Origin: Conchocele bisecta | Taxonomy: Eukaryota; Mollusca; Bivalvia; Lucinida; Thyasiridae | NCBI GenBank assembly: GCA_029237695.1 | Contig: CM055274.1 | Span: 17,969,505-18,033,504, forward strand | Length of the DNA stretch: 64,000 nt | Direction of reading: 5' to 3' | In this document: positions 1 to 11,004 of the stretch, one piece after another | Layout of the letters: each line of letters starts with the position of its first letter | Position numbering within the stretch: the first letter of the stretch is position 1 | Made by a program: the position numbers and the translations under genes | Notes under the pieces: generated by a model | Told to the model about the DNA's origin: nothing | What the model saw: the letters and a program-made list of their open reading frames with translations, nothing else | The model's database searches: none

Positions 1-372
1 TAGCCTATGTGGCGCGGCCTGTGAAAAACCGCGAGTTTTTTTTGTAACAAAAAATATTTCATTGAATGCGTCAGTAACCCACACGAGCTAGGTGTCCAAA
101 TCAGGAGAGAACACCCGGCTTATTTGCTTTCTGTCCAATGTACTGTATACTATCCTGGTCAAGCCCGAATATTTAAGCAGCCTATGACGAATTGGCAATG
201 TCCGCTGACGTAATTACTGATGTTTTTAATTAGAGATTCGCGAGCACTGTAAACCATGTAAACCACGGGCAGACTACGCGAATCCACTGCCTGGTCTGGT
301 CGCTAATGCAATAAGCCGGGATTTGTCGGAGATCGAGACCCAATTCATATAAACACGTTTGTCGTGTCACTT
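1..372. other. no recognisable feature
   Basis: No long open frame, repeat or RNA gene is visible here. The stretch is relatively rich in CG dinucleotides. Confidence 0.4.
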
Positions 373-438
373 TAGACTGGTACCCGGTCGCTAGGAATAA
401 CGCTATATATGCTGAGCATCAGACAGGGTACCAGTCTA
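373..438. repeat. short inverted repeat
   Basis: The 13-base arm TAGACTGGTACCC at 373-385 is matched by its complement at 426-438, with a 40-base loop. It looks like a small foldback remnant; no family assigned. Confidence 0.55.
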
Positions 439-781
439 GTGTGGACTACGTGACTGATGTCAGCAACCGCGTGTATTGATCTTTGATATGGCCTTGTGCC
501 CCGATGTGTGAAATTTACACTCGACACGCGCCGTGTGTTTGAAGTCTTAGTCTTGTCACTGTAGACGAATCAGCATCGTGTAAACACAGTTTGCCAGCTA
601 ATGATCGAGTTTTATGACTTGCGCAGAATTGCATTATGCCTATTGGAATACACGACACGGAATACATATCGGGAATAACCGTTAATGGAGTTATGCAATA
701 TTTTTCATTGAAAAATGTCGCCGAGTTTTGTGATGAAAGGATAATCGGCGATTGCGATGTTATTTTTTTTTGCCGACAAAA

Positions 782-990
782 CATGACTTGGTCGCTAATG
801 GTCGCTAATGGTCGCTGTTTGCAGTAAAAAATGCCGCGTGGGAACGAAAATCGCTGGTCGCTGGTCGTTGTTCGGAGGTGGTCGTTATTCCAAGGTCTTT
901 TAAAGAACAAATTGGACGGGGGGGTTTTAACTGGTCGTTGTGGACAGGTGGTCGCTACTCACAGGTGGTCGTTAACACAGGTTCGACTGT
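782..990 (-). repeat. spaced CGACCA motif repeat
   Basis: On the minus strand the motif AACGACCA or AGCGACCA recurs about eight times with irregular spacing, ending in CAGTCGAACCTGTG. A related phrase starts at 30842. It resembles a dispersed repeat rather than a coding tract. The 440-780 stretch before it holds nothing recognisable. Confidence 0.5.
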
Positions 991-1059
991 AGTGTAAATA
1001 ATCCACTGTGCTGTATGCATACATTTGAAAATGTTTAAAACAAGATTTCTCTCCAGGAG

Positions 1060-1125
1060 TAATCTTGTGACCACCCTTTGAACCATCTTCTCGGGACAGT
1101 TCCAATAAATACTTTTAGCGAGGAA
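1060..1125. repeat. decayed family E hairpin relic
   Basis: The order TTGTGACCACC, TTTGAACC, then a decayed return arm, matches the centre of the family E palindromes at 8945 and 61011. The return arm pairs poorly. Confidence 0.3.
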
Positions 1126-1135
1126 TTATAATAAT

Positions 1136-1206
1136 ATACAGTGAACATTCTCTAAACCAGGCACCCTGGTAGTCCCAGGGTGTCTGGTTTAGAGATGTTA
1201 CACTGT
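1136..1206. repeat. family X palindrome, copy 1
   Basis: A near-perfect palindrome of about 70 bp. The arm TCTCTAAACCAGGCACCCTGG is followed by a loop and the complementary CCAGGGTGTCTGGTTTAGAG. Outer ends read ACAGTGAAC and ACACTGT. The same phrase returns at 3212, 18571 and 21612. Confidence 0.7.
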
Positions 1207-1441
1207 AAGTTAGGTATATGAGCACACCAGACCAGTTTGTATGCTTTGCAATCATGAACAGACATTAATCTCAAGACATACTTATCAAGATATAATTACA
1301 GTGAAACCTATTGTAATTACTCACACAGACAAGGTTTCTGAGAGAAATTCTACAGTAGCACTACAGGAGTATTTGAATTCCGTTGAAAGGCGCTTGTATG
1401 GGGGATTAGATAGAGGCGTCCAGAGGCGCTTGCATGTGGGA

Positions 1442-1570
1442 GTCTATAGAGGCATCCAATGGCGCTTCTGTGGAGTAAAGGGTTCACCCTTTACTTCACA
1501 GAACCGCCATTGGACGCCACTATAGACTTTAACCCTTTACTCCACAGAAGCGCCATTTGACGCCTCTATC
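1442..1570. repeat. palindrome plus a third direct arm
   Basis: Arms at 1442-1483 and 1486-1527 pair over about 42 bases around a 2-base loop, with scattered mismatches. A third copy of the second arm follows directly at 1529-1570 and starts TTAACCCTTTACTCC. The order arm, inverted arm, inverted arm suggests foldback DNA with one duplicated side. Confidence 0.7.
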
Positions 1571-2459
1571 TATTAAACTATAAGACTAGGAAAAGATATG
1601 GCAATGATAACATCAACTGGGGGAGATTGTCTACAGATAAAAGTACCTGTGCATCATTGTAAGGGAGAACCATACAGTAGATGAACACTTGTTATATCAT
1701 TTTCATGTCTTGTTTCTATATCAGGACTAACAGGTTTTCGAAATCTACAATAGAACCTCCGTAAATGGACACCCAGAAAGCATCTCTGTGCTTGAATTTG
1801 GTGGGTTTACCCGTGCGATCAGAATGTGTTTCAGAACCACAAATCACACAAACATGTCTTGGAGTGCTCACATTGTTGGATTACAGTAGAACATCTCTAT
1901 ACCGGACCGGACACCCTGAGGAAATATGTAATGCTTAGAGAGGCTCCGCTGTACGTTATTTCACAAGCATAATTATGATACATTTACTTATGATAGCCAC
2001 CTATAACAGCGAAATATGTGCCAACACCAACATGCTATAAGGCCTTTTTCACAGTTCAAAATGTATTCTGTTTTTGTATAATAAATAGCAACTGCAAAAG
2101 TTATGTTTGTCAGCAGTTACCATATGAATAGAGATCAAAGTCACTGAACTCATACAGTGTCATATTTAAAGAATAACAAACCATTGAATCCTAAAAAAAA
2201 ATACACAAACAAAAACATAATTTTCTGTGATAATTAATGATGCTTCAATTAAAACCTGACTATGTTGTAATGAAAACACTGTTATACCTGTAATTAACAT
2301 TGTTTTATTTCATTGAGGTCATAACGTCCCTTGTTTTCCTTGTTCACCTGACCATAAAAGGCGCTCACCTGTCATGTTTATGCTGTATCAACCATGAACC
2401 TGTGAAGGATTGTTGATTTATTGCTGAAGTTGAAACAAAAAGGCGGGAACATTTTTCAT
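1571..2459. other. mostly featureless; half of a family X palindrome
   Basis: The only feature seen is a single family X arm at about 1886-1922 (CAGTAGAACATCTCTATACC, then a decayed remainder). The rest is AT-rich sequence without an open frame of note. Confidence 0.4.
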
Positions 2460-2990
2460 GATTAACATTGAAGTTGTCGGTGGAAGAAGGGGGCTAACTC
2501 CATGAGTGAGTTAGCCCCCTTCTTCCACTGACACCTTCAATGTTCATGTACAAGGGTACCAATTTTACATAGGGTAGATAGAACCTCTCTTAAACAAAAT
2601 GCCAACACAACTTTGTTTAATGATGATATGGGGGGATGGGATTGCTTATTTTATTGTTCATGATATTACAGTTGAAGGGGTCAGTGGAAGAAGGGGGCTA
2701 ACTCCATAATGGAGTTAGCCCCCTTCTTCCACTGACAAGTTCAAGTTTCAACTTTGTATACAATAGAACCGCTCTAAACCAGACACCCATACAATTTCGC
2801 TCTGTTTGATAAGGGGGGGTTGGGTTTGCTCATTTGTTCATGAGGTCACAATTGAAGATGTCAGTGGAAGATGGGGGATAACTCCATGAGGGAGTTAGCC
2901 CCTTCTTCCACTGACCCATTCTATTACCATGTAGCAGGGTCAGGTTTGAAGTTTGTTTTCAGTAGAACCTCTCTAAACCAGACACAATGA
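2460..2990. repeat. decayed tandem array of hairpin units (family A)
   Basis: Three units of roughly 180-205 bp follow each other. Each begins with a hairpin whose arms read GTCAGTGGAAGAAGGGGGCT and its complement (about 2463-2544, 2671-2744, 2851-2915). Each hairpin is followed by the phrase CAATAGAACCTCTCTAAACC or a variant, and GGGGG(A/T)TGGGNTTGCT lies between units. A decayed single hairpin of the same kind lies at 45924. Confidence 0.75.
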
Positions 2991-3211
2991 ATGTTCATTC
3001 TCTTAATTTGCCTATCTTTTCATTGTATTCTTTTCATCTTTTCATTTTAATTCACGCTTCTTCATTGAGGCTTTTGTTCTATCAATAACCTTTGAACTTT
3101 GAACTTTAATAATGATGGGTTCACTATCATTTATCTATAGTAATGTATGTTCATGATTGCAAAGTACAAAGCCATGTCTCGGAGTGCATGTATATGCCTG
3201 AATTGTAGTTT

Positions 3212-3272
3212 AATGTCTCTAAACCATACACCCCGGTACCTTTTTCCGAGTGTCTTGTTTAGAGAGGTTTAG
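3212..3272. repeat. family X palindrome, copy 2
   Basis: Arms TCTCTAAACCATACACCCCGG and a decayed complement ending GTTTAGAGAGG flank a short loop. It belongs with the palindromes at 1136, 18571 and 21612. Confidence 0.55.
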
Positions 3273-3300
3273 TTCTGAGTACACAACTCTAATTACATTA

Positions 3301-3326
3301 CTTTAATTAATTAATTAATTAATTAC
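3301..3326. repeat. (TTAA)n microsatellite
   Basis: About six uninterrupted TTAA units. The 3327-3888 stretch that follows has no recognisable feature. Confidence 0.85.
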
Positions 3327-3888
3327 TCTGCGAAATGGAAATTTTATTCCGCAAATTTATACTGTTGGGTTGACTGTGGTGTAGCGATATAGTGCAACCT
3401 ATTGCCTGCCTAATAAAGCAGAAAACGGGCAACTAAGAGTGGTTCGTCCTAATTATTGAATAAAGTGACATGTTTCATTTTGACATTGGTGATACTGGAA
3501 ACCCAGTTCCTGTTTGTTCTACTTGTATTACTGGTATTGTGAGATAGGTGTCCACCTTTGTTATTTCACTGTATAAACATACCAGTAAGACAACCAGGCA
3601 TCATTCTGCACTGCTGACCAGTGAAGTTATTGGCCGATAATTAGACTGACGAGGGGTCAGCATGGGTTGGTTACAGAAACACTGGCTCATCTGTTCTGGT
3701 CACTTGAGAGTTGAGGGTGCAAGTTGAGCCATTGTGCTGGTATGTTTGTCCACATATCTGGCCATTGTCCACTGGATTGTCCAGAGTCAAATGGCGTCCA
3801 GTTTCAGCCAGTTTCATTGATAATTAATCAGGCAGTTTTTCCTCATATGTGACTGACTGGAGAAATGGTATTTTCTGGTCAGTCTAGA

Positions 3889-4078
3889 TCCTGATCTTCT
3901 GGCACATTCCTGTAGTCTGATATGGATATATACTGTTTGTTAGAAGCAGGTCAGGTGTTTCACTGACTGAATGGCGATCAGTGCAGATCCTGATCAGCCT
4001 CTGCATCCGCACAGGCTGATCTGAATCTACACTGGTCGCAAAACCCATAAGCCCCATTTCTCCAGTCACAGCCACATA
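3889..4078. repeat. family B foldback, left-truncated
   Basis: Contains the family B hairpin (GTGCAGATCCTGATCAG, then CTGATCTGAATCTACACTG) and the right outer arm CTCCAGTCACAGCCACA. The left outer arm is missing. Family B is a ~240 bp dispersed palindromic element found more than ten times in the window; no coding capacity. Confidence 0.75.
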
Positions 4079-4505
4079 TTCTGATTTCATTCCTTTGTAC
4101 CAGACCTTCAGTTCAGAATTTTCATGTATCGCCATTTTCGGCTTTGGGATAAATTAAATGAAAAAACCAGTCACAGCCACAGTTGTTGCAAATGTCGTGA
4201 GGTATGCTTTCTCGCCTGTCGTGCTTACTGCCACAGAGGGTACAAATTTGTGCTTGGAAAATCGTGGGTACAGATGCTCCCTTTAAAAAAATATACGGAA
4301 AGTCTGACTGAGCGTCCCTTTGGGGCTCCCTTAACAATAATACTTTTAGGGGATGCCTCTGTACCCATGCAGAGTTGCGGACATTCTGTAAGTTTTCATT
4401 TCATTTTGCTTATATTTAAGGGTGGGAATTGGCTAGAAGACCTTCCATACCCAGATTCTGTGAGTTTTTTGCAGCACTGTTTGTACCCCTGTGCTTATAG
4501 CACAT

Positions 4506-4744
4506 ATGTGGTTGTGACTGGAAAAATGGGGCTTATGGGATTTGTGACCAGTGTAGCTCCTGATCAAATACCACACTCCTGTACCCTGATAGCGATTTGC
4601 ATTCCTTGTTAAAAGCATGACAGGTGTTCATGGATGGAACAGCGAACAGTGCAGATCCTGATCAGACTGTGCGGATGCACAGGCTGATCTGGATCTACAC
4701 TGGTCGCAATCCCATAAGCCCCATATTTCGAGTCACAGCCACAT
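4506..4744. mobile_element. family B foldback, near full length
   Basis: Outer arms TGTGGTTGTGACTGG and AGTCACAGCCACA enclose two further paired blocks: GGGGCTTATGGGATT with its complement, and the hairpin CAGTGCAGATCCTGATCAG with its partner. Length about 239 bp. It has the form of a non-autonomous foldback or MITE; the transposase type is unknown. The 4079-4505 stretch before it holds no clear feature. Confidence 0.75.
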
Positions 4745-4877
4745 ATGAGACACGCCATGTGATTTTGTTCCTAAGAAATATATTTACAGAAATTGTGATA
4801 TTTTCGATAAATGCCATCGAAAGATGATGAAATTTTCGTAGCAAATGCAGAAGTCCACATTTGCTATGAAAATTTGA

Positions 4878-5165
4878 TCAACTTTCGACATAATTTATAA
4901 AAATTTGTAGATATTTTTCATGAGATATCACACATAATATTAGGTACAAAATCACATGGCTCGTCTCACTCATATGAGGTATATGATATCCATTACCTCT
5001 GTTGCTAGTTATCAGGTTATTAACCTGCATAGCAGGGACTGTTATGATATATGCAACATCAGGCGTATCCATCGCATCTATAGTTTTTCTTGTTGTTTCT
5101 GTAGCATGCATGGTTTCCTCTATGATGTCTGAGGCATCGAGTGCCTGCAGTATCACAGTTTGCAA
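4878..5165 (-). other. weak coding-like open stretch
   Basis: An open frame of 95 codons, not overlapping any repeat seen here. The translated stretch ILQALDASDIIEETMHATET has an amphipathic look. No family is recognised and no splice sites or homologue support it, so it may be chance. Confidence 0.12.
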
Positions 5166-5276
5166 TATATAAAAGAGTAAAAATGTTTCTCCTATACAGT
5201 TAAAATGGCATTGATTCAGCTTGTTTGTAGGGTATGCTTATCTTAATAATGAATCCACCCTTGGAGGTTCATATTT

Positions 5277-5660
5277 TAGCATGGGTGGCAGGTGGAAGCA
5301 TGCGATGGGTGATTTAGCGATCGGGATTCATCCTTACCGGTATCTCGAACAGAGACCTGGTTTGGCCCTCAGGTACGTCTTTGGCATTCTTGTATGTGAG
5401 GGTTTAATCTGGTTATACCCCTTGTATGAGTAATATGATTATTCCTAATCCCATTACTAGGGGAAGTCAGGCCAAGTGACTTTGGTGTTGTATCGACCTG
5501 GCACCAGGTCAGGTTAATCTAATTTCAGGGCTGAATTTATTTCAATGTAAATACTCTATTCGGATTTTGGATTTTCTCCCCAATGCAGCATGCGGGATTG
5601 AAACCATTGGCTCATCTTTAAATGACCTTAGCTGTTGATAGGCGATTAAACACCAATAAA
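5277..5660 (+). mobile_element. SINE family D, copy 1
   Basis: Starts at GGGTGGCAGGTGGAAGCATG, continues with TTCATCCTTACCGG, GGTTTGGCCCTCAGGTACG, GCACCAGGTCAGGTTA and ends TTAGCTGTTGATAGGCGATTAAACACCAATAAA. The whole matches the copy at 24183 over about 380 bp. The tail TTAAACACCAATAAA is typical of molluscan SINEs; the promoter-bearing head is not obvious. Confidence 0.7.
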
Positions 5661-5785
5661 TCTATCATATTTTAGCATGGTATCGAGTGGTTCAGTGTAG
5701 TAAGGGTGGCTGGTACTGGATTAGGACACTATTACACAGTACTGGAGTATTTATTGTCTTTTTAGTACCAAATGTGCAATGATCC

Positions 5786-7915
5786 CCCATTCCGTTGCAT
5801 TCCTGTCTGTATATGACTTTGTTGTTGACCCTTCCGGTGCATTCCTGTCTGTATATGACTTTGTTGTTGACCCTTCCGGTGCATTCCTGTTTGTATATGA
5901 CTTTGTTGTTGACCCTTCCGGTGCATTCCTGTCTGTATATGACTTTGTTGTTGACCCTTTCGGTGCATTCCTGTTTGTATATGACTTTGTTTTTTACCCT
6001 TTCGGTGCATTCCTGTCCGTATATGACTTTGCTGTTGACCCTTCCGGTGCATTCCTGTCTATATATGACTTTGTTGTTGACCCTTTCGGTGCATTCCTGT
6101 TTGTATCTGATTGTGGTTGTTTGGACCCTTTCGGTGCAATTCCTGTCTGTATTAAACTTGGTTGTTTACCCTTTCCGGTGCATTCCTGTCTGTATGTTGA
6201 CCTTGTGTTGTTGACCCTTGCGGTGCATTCCTGTCCTTATATTGACCTTTGCCATGTTGACCCTTCCGTTTGGCATTTCCTGTTCCTTTGTATATGACTT
6301 TGTTGTTGAACCCTTTCGGTGCCACGTTTCCTGTCCGTATTATGGACTTTGTTGGTTGACCCTTTCGCATTCCTTTGTCGTTGCTTCATTTGTCTTGTTA
6401 TTTGGCATACCTGTTTGTTGACCCGGTTTCGGTGCATTCCTGTATATACTTTGTTGTTGACCGTGGCATTCCTGTTTGTTATGATTGTGTTGTTGACCTT
6501 TCGGTGCATCTGATCTGTCTGATATAACTTTGCTGTTTACCCTTCCGGTTGCATTCCTGCAATCTTTTTTAGGGTGTGTCTGGGTTTTATGTTGACCTTT
6601 TTTTGTGTTGTGACTTTGTTGTTGGGACCCCTTTCGGTGCCATACCTGTCTGTATATGACTTTGCTGTTGACCCTTCCGTTGCATTCCTGTCTGTATATG
6701 ACTTTGTTGTTGACCCTTTCGGTGCATTCCTGTCCGTATATGACTTTGTTGTTGACCCTTTCGGTGCATTCCTGTCCGTGCATTCCTGTCTGTATTGACT
6801 TTGTTGTTGACCCTTTCGGTGCATTCCTGTTTGTATATGACTGTTTTGTTGACCCTTTCGGTGCATTCCTGTTTGTATATGACTTTGTTGTTGACCCTTT
6901 CGGTGCATTCCTGTTTGTATATGACTTTGTTGTTGACCCTTTCGGTGCATTCCTGTTTGTATATGACTTTGTTGTTGACCCTTTCGGTGCATCCTGTTTG
7001 TATATTGACTTTGTTGTTGACCCTTTTTCGGTGCATCCTGTCCGTGGCACCATTTCCTGTCTGTATTGACTTTGTTTGACCCTTTCGGTGCATTTCCTGT
7101 TTTATATGACTTTGTTGTTAGACCCTTTCGGTGCATTCCTGTTTGTATATGACTTTGTTGTTGACCCTTTCGGGTGCATTCCTGTTTGTATTATTGACTT
7201 TGTTGTTGACCCTTTCGGTGCTTCCTGTTTGTATAGACTTTGTTGTTGACCCTTTCGGTGCATTCCTTTGTTTGACTTTGTTGTTGACCCTTTGGTTGCA
7301 TTCCTCCTGTTCCTGTTATTGACTTTGTTGTTGACCCTTCGGTGCATTCCTGTTTGTATATGACTTTGTTGGTGACCCTTTGGTGCATTCCTGTGTATCT
7401 ACTTTGTTGTTGACCCTTTCGGTGCATTCTTTGTATATGACTTTGTTGTTGACCCTTTCGGTGCATTCCTGTTTGTATATGACTTTTGTTGTTAGACCTT
7501 CGTGCATCCTGTCTGTATTATGACTTTGCTTTGTTGACCCTTCGGTGCATTCCTGTCTATATGACTTTGTTGTTGACCCTTTCGGTGCATTCCTGTCGTA
7601 TTATGACTTTGTTGTTGACCCTTTCGTGCATGCCTTGTTGTTATATGACTTTGTTGTTGACTTCCGTGCATTCCGGTGATTCTGTCCGTATATGATTTGC
7701 TGTTGACCCTTCCGGTGCATTCCTGTCCATATATGACTTTGTTGTTGACCCTTTCGGTGCATTCCTGTCTGTATATGACTTTGTTGTTGACCCTTTCGGT
7801 GCATTCCTATCTGTATATGACTTTGCTGTTGACCCTTCCGGTGCATTCCTGTCCGTATATGACTTTGTTGTTGACCCTTTCGGTGCATTCCTGTCTGTAT
7901 ATGACTGCTGTTGAA
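5786..7915. repeat. minisatellite, 42 bp unit, about 50 copies
   Basis: The unit reads TATATGACTTTGTTGTTGAC, CCTTTCGGTGCATTCC, TGTCTG. Units near both ends (5790-6090 and 7690-7900) are regular and differ mainly at CTTTC/CTTCC and TGTCTG/TGTTTG/TGTCCG. The interior (about 6090-7690) has many 1-5 base indels. As 42 is divisible by 3 the array stays open in several frames on both strands; the resulting 14-residue repeats carry no evidence of being protein. Confidence 0.95.
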
Positions 7916-7951
7916 CGGATATAAAACCCTGTCAATCAATCAATCAATCAT
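7909..7951 (+). repeat. SINE-like 3' tail with (CAAT)n
   Basis: Directly after the last minisatellite unit comes GCTGTTGAACGGATATAAAA followed by CCCTGT and (CAAT)4. A very similar tail lies at about 38160-38190 (GCAGTTGAATGGATGTAAAA). This is the form of a SINE 3' end. Confidence 0.5.
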
Positions 7952-8662
7952 CTGGTGTGATAGTGACTGTACTTCTGGTACATGATTTAAACATTGTCAT
8001 AAAAAATGTCTACCCGTATTTACCCTATGTATTAGGGACAGTAAGAAATAAATAAAATTCTACGTGTCCCAATACATAATATAAAATAAATTAATTTTTT
8101 ATTTTGGTGTCCCAATTATTAATATTGAAAGTTCGTATCCTCGAAATTGTGAAATTGCTATATCGGTACAATAACAGGTTGAATTTAATTATTTTCCGTT
8201 TCTAAGCATGTCGCCCATTTTTATGATCGGAAAATACCCGAACTATATATGTTACGGAAATTGCCGAGTGCGCAAATGAAACAATTTAATTTCCAAATTA
8301 AAAAAGTATTATCTCCACCAAACTGCGAATGTAGAGTGATTTGATGATTGCAGTGTGATATATCTGAAGACATAGTGTGATATATAGTCGGCCGACAAAT
8401 TGTACAAATTGTACATGTACTTCAAATGAGACCAGTGTAACGTCCAAGATTTCAAATCGCGATCGAATCCGACTGCGCTATAAAATTTCGGGACATGCAC
8501 GGGTACTAGTATCATCCGCATTTCGGTTACCAACTATTGCGGGAATTCAATTAGCAATTGACCCATATAAAATCATGTCATTTGAACAGAAGTTAAAGTA
8601 ATTATTAATAATGACTATGACATACAAACTTGTATTAAACACGAGTTATTTATAAAATCATG

Positions 8663-8734
8663 CTTATTACGTTGTATAGTGCTCGCGATAGACAGACGCT
8701 TATTACAATGTATAATGTTCGCGATCAACAGGCG
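8663..8734. repeat. 36 bp tandem pair
   Basis: Two adjacent diverged copies begin CTTATTAC at 8663 and 8699, each with TGTATA(A/G)TG(C/T)TCGCGAT in the middle. Small local duplication. Confidence 0.7.
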
Positions 8735-8944
8735 CTTAAAAGGATTAAGTGATAATAAATAATGGTCACGTGTCCTGCCTATTCATGCGGACGATTAGCT
8801 GTCAATACGTGCATAATCCCACCGACGATTCCGCATGAACTCTGAATGTTGTGTCAACTTTTCAACACCATTTACGGAAAATATTTTCGAAATCGATATC
8901 GGCGAAATATGGCGACAGATCTGCGTATAATCCAGTGTTTTTTT

Positions 8945-9163
8945 TTAATCCATTCCTTTCAGAATACACATTTACGGGTATGAAATAATTAAATATTTAT
9001 TTTTATTTTTGTGATTTCTCAATGAAAGTATACGTTGTGACCACTCATTTGAACCGTCTCGACGAGACGGTTTAAATGGTGCTCGCGGCATATACTTCTG
9101 AGTGCATAGAAGGAAAATATTTTCCCGCAAACATAATCGTATCCTCAGCATGAAATGGGTTAC
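8945..9163 (-). mobile_element. family E MITE, near complete
   Basis: Begins TTAATCCATTCCTTTCAGAA and ends GCATGAAATGGGTTAC, the same ends as the copy at 61011 in opposite orientation. The apex hairpin GAACCGTCTC / GAGACGGTTT is flanked by TATACGTTGTGACCAC and GGCATATACTTC. The right TTAA has changed to TTAC. Likely a piggyBac-type MITE by its ends. Confidence 0.7.
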
Positions 9164-9380
9164 TGCATGATTGCCCCATGAGTCACACGTTCGCGACGTC
9201 TGCGGAACATCAAAAGGCGTGTTGACCAATCAGTAACATTTCAAAACATAGCCTAAAGGTCACACAGTTTACAGTCTCGTGCTGAATGATGTCATACAAT
9301 AAGCACCTGTTAGTTGACACAGCTTGGTGTCATCGATTTTTTTTGCACAAAGCAACACACAAATCTCGTCTGTGTAATAT

Positions 9381-9583
9381 CACAGGTTGAAGTAACGGAC
9401 CGAGGTCTATAAATACATTAAATATGCCTAAAAGCTTCAACGAATGACAAAGTCATAATCAAAATTATTTTTTTTACACCCTCCATTATCCATATAAAAA
9501 ATGTTTTTTTCTTCTTCATTCATTGATGCTTTTAGGCATATTTAATGTATGTATAGACCTCGGTCCGTTACTTCAACCTGTGT
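9381..9583. mobile_element. foldback element with ~55 bp arms
   Basis: The arm CACAGGTTGAAGTAACGGAC continues through GAGGTCTATA and ATATGCCTAAAAGC; its complement returns at about 9528-9583. The loop is about 90 bp of AT-rich sequence. A single copy in this window. Confidence 0.75.
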
Positions 9584-9815
9584 ATAATATATGTCGGGTG
9601 TAATGGCATCTCGGATTTGGAATTCATATCCCCTGGCACGGATATTGCACGGTTCGGATAAGCAACACGGAAGGTCGTATGTCGCCGGACTTCTGTGCAA
9701 TAGGGGGGTCGCACTGTATGGATATTAACATGAAAATGATAATTACGAATTTGTTTTTATTTATTTTATTTTTTTCTCGATTTTTTAAAAAAAAAATTGG
9801 GATCCACGAGAGACC

Positions 9816-9862
9816 CACGTTATAATGGAGATCGCGCTATACGCGATCACGTTATAATGGAG
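9816..9862. repeat. direct repeat around a CG-rich palindrome
   Basis: CACGTTATAATGGAG occurs at 9816 and 9848, separated by the small palindrome CGCGCTATACGCG. Probably a remnant of a dispersed motif; function unknown. Between 9863 and 10487 only the GTGTCCCAAT repeats stand out. Confidence 0.5.
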
Positions 9863-10487
9863 CTGCAGTGTACTATACTTTCCACCCAGTTATCGCGATC
9901 GAAACGCCATCCCTCGGTAGTGTCTGGATATAATAGCATGGAGAGCATGCCTTGACCGGATACATGTCCGTACTTTAAACTTACCTCGTGAATATTGATG
10001 AGAGGGCGGGGCGATGTATCAGGAGTATTTCCGTGTGAATCGAAATAATTTTCGCAAATAAATCACATTCCGGCATTGACAGGCGGCATTGACGATGTAT
10101 ACGGTTTATTGGTAATCTATTTAATCAACAGAGCTCAGATTTACCGTCAGCACTGTGTTATATTAGTTAATCAGCGACGGCCTCTGTTTATAGCGAGACG
10201 TGCCAATAGTCGGCATGACCAGTAGCCGGTGAAAAGAAATTAAAAAAATTGGAGTGGCGATTTTTTTATTTTCCCCAGCGGTATCCCTGACTGTGTTTAA
10301 AAGTATTTAAAAAAAAAAGAGATGTCCCAATACTTAAGGTGCAGAAATTATTGATTTTTAAAAAAAAATTGTGATGTGTCCCAAAACTTGTTTCCTAAAA
10401 AATAATTATTTCTCCCCAAAACGGGGGTGTCCCAATATAAAGGGTGTCCCAATACATAGGGTAAATACGGTATTCTAGATATCGGTA

Positions 10488-10546
10488 CAGTGGGGTACCT
10501 GTCGTGTTCATTCGTGTATGCACTTACATGCTGACCCCACTGTAGA
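10488..10546. repeat. family M palindrome, deleted copy
   Basis: Begins ACAGTGGGGTACCTGTCGTG and ends GCTGACCCCACTGTAG. Compared with the full palindrome at 38934 most of the left arm is missing. Confidence 0.6.
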
Positions 10547-10883
10547 TTGTTTATAAAGAATTGTTTTCCATTGTTCGCATATTCATTGGAGTACAACACC
10601 AAACTGACCACAAATGCAGTATTCCACAAATTTCTGTAAATTACTGTGTGGTATTACGTGTAATAATCTTATTACATTCTGAAAGTGTCTGTCTGTTATA
10701 TTGCTCTATAAAATTATATTTCTGGTCTGGAATATGAAATTTACCAGATGTAATTATATATAGCAGGCTGCACGTCATAAACAGTCTGCAGCCTGTCATC
10801 AAAGTGGCAACACGCTTAAGTGGTTTCTATGTCTTAATCTGCTGTGACCCATGACACGTGCGATTTGCAGAACGTTTGTGACA

Positions 10884-10989
10884 TTGACTGTGCAAAAAAT
10901 GGGCACGTCATTTGTGACAAGCATGGCGTTATGTCCTTGACTGTGCAAAAAATGGGCACGTCATTTGTGACAAGCATGGCGTTATGTCC
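10884..10989. repeat. 53 bp perfect tandem pair
   Basis: Two identical adjacent copies starting TTGACTGTGCAAAAAATGGG at 10884 and 10937. Identity suggests a recent duplication or an assembly duplicate. Confidence 0.9.
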
Positions 10990-11004
10990 TTGTTCACAAA
11001 GAGT

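Larger units (their letters stand above)
8011..10472. mobile_element. possible 2.46 kb element with inverted GTGTCCCAAT ends
   Basis: The left end reads CCGTATTTACCCTATGTATT; the right end is its complement (10444-10472, AATACATAGGGTAAATACGG). The subterminal motif GTGTCCCAAT recurs twice on the left and about four times on the right, inverted with respect to each other. The interior holds a tandem pair at 8663, an E MITE at 8945 and a foldback at 9381, but no coding frame. It could be one old element or two inverted short ones. Confidence 0.4.

Noticed and set aside
515..910. A 131-codon open frame on the minus strand
   Set aside because: Much of it runs through the CGACCA motif repeat and a shadow frame exists on the other strand; composition is not protein-like.
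2460..2990. CRISPR-like look of regularly spaced hairpins
   Set aside because: Spacers are similar to one another rather than unique, units decay together, and the context is an animal genome.
5762..7939. Long repetitive open frames on both strands (14-residue repeats such as MHRKGQQQSHIQTG)
   Set aside because: They arise because the 42 bp minisatellite unit is a multiple of three and lacks stops in several frames. All frames and both strands behave alike, and indels break them in the interior.
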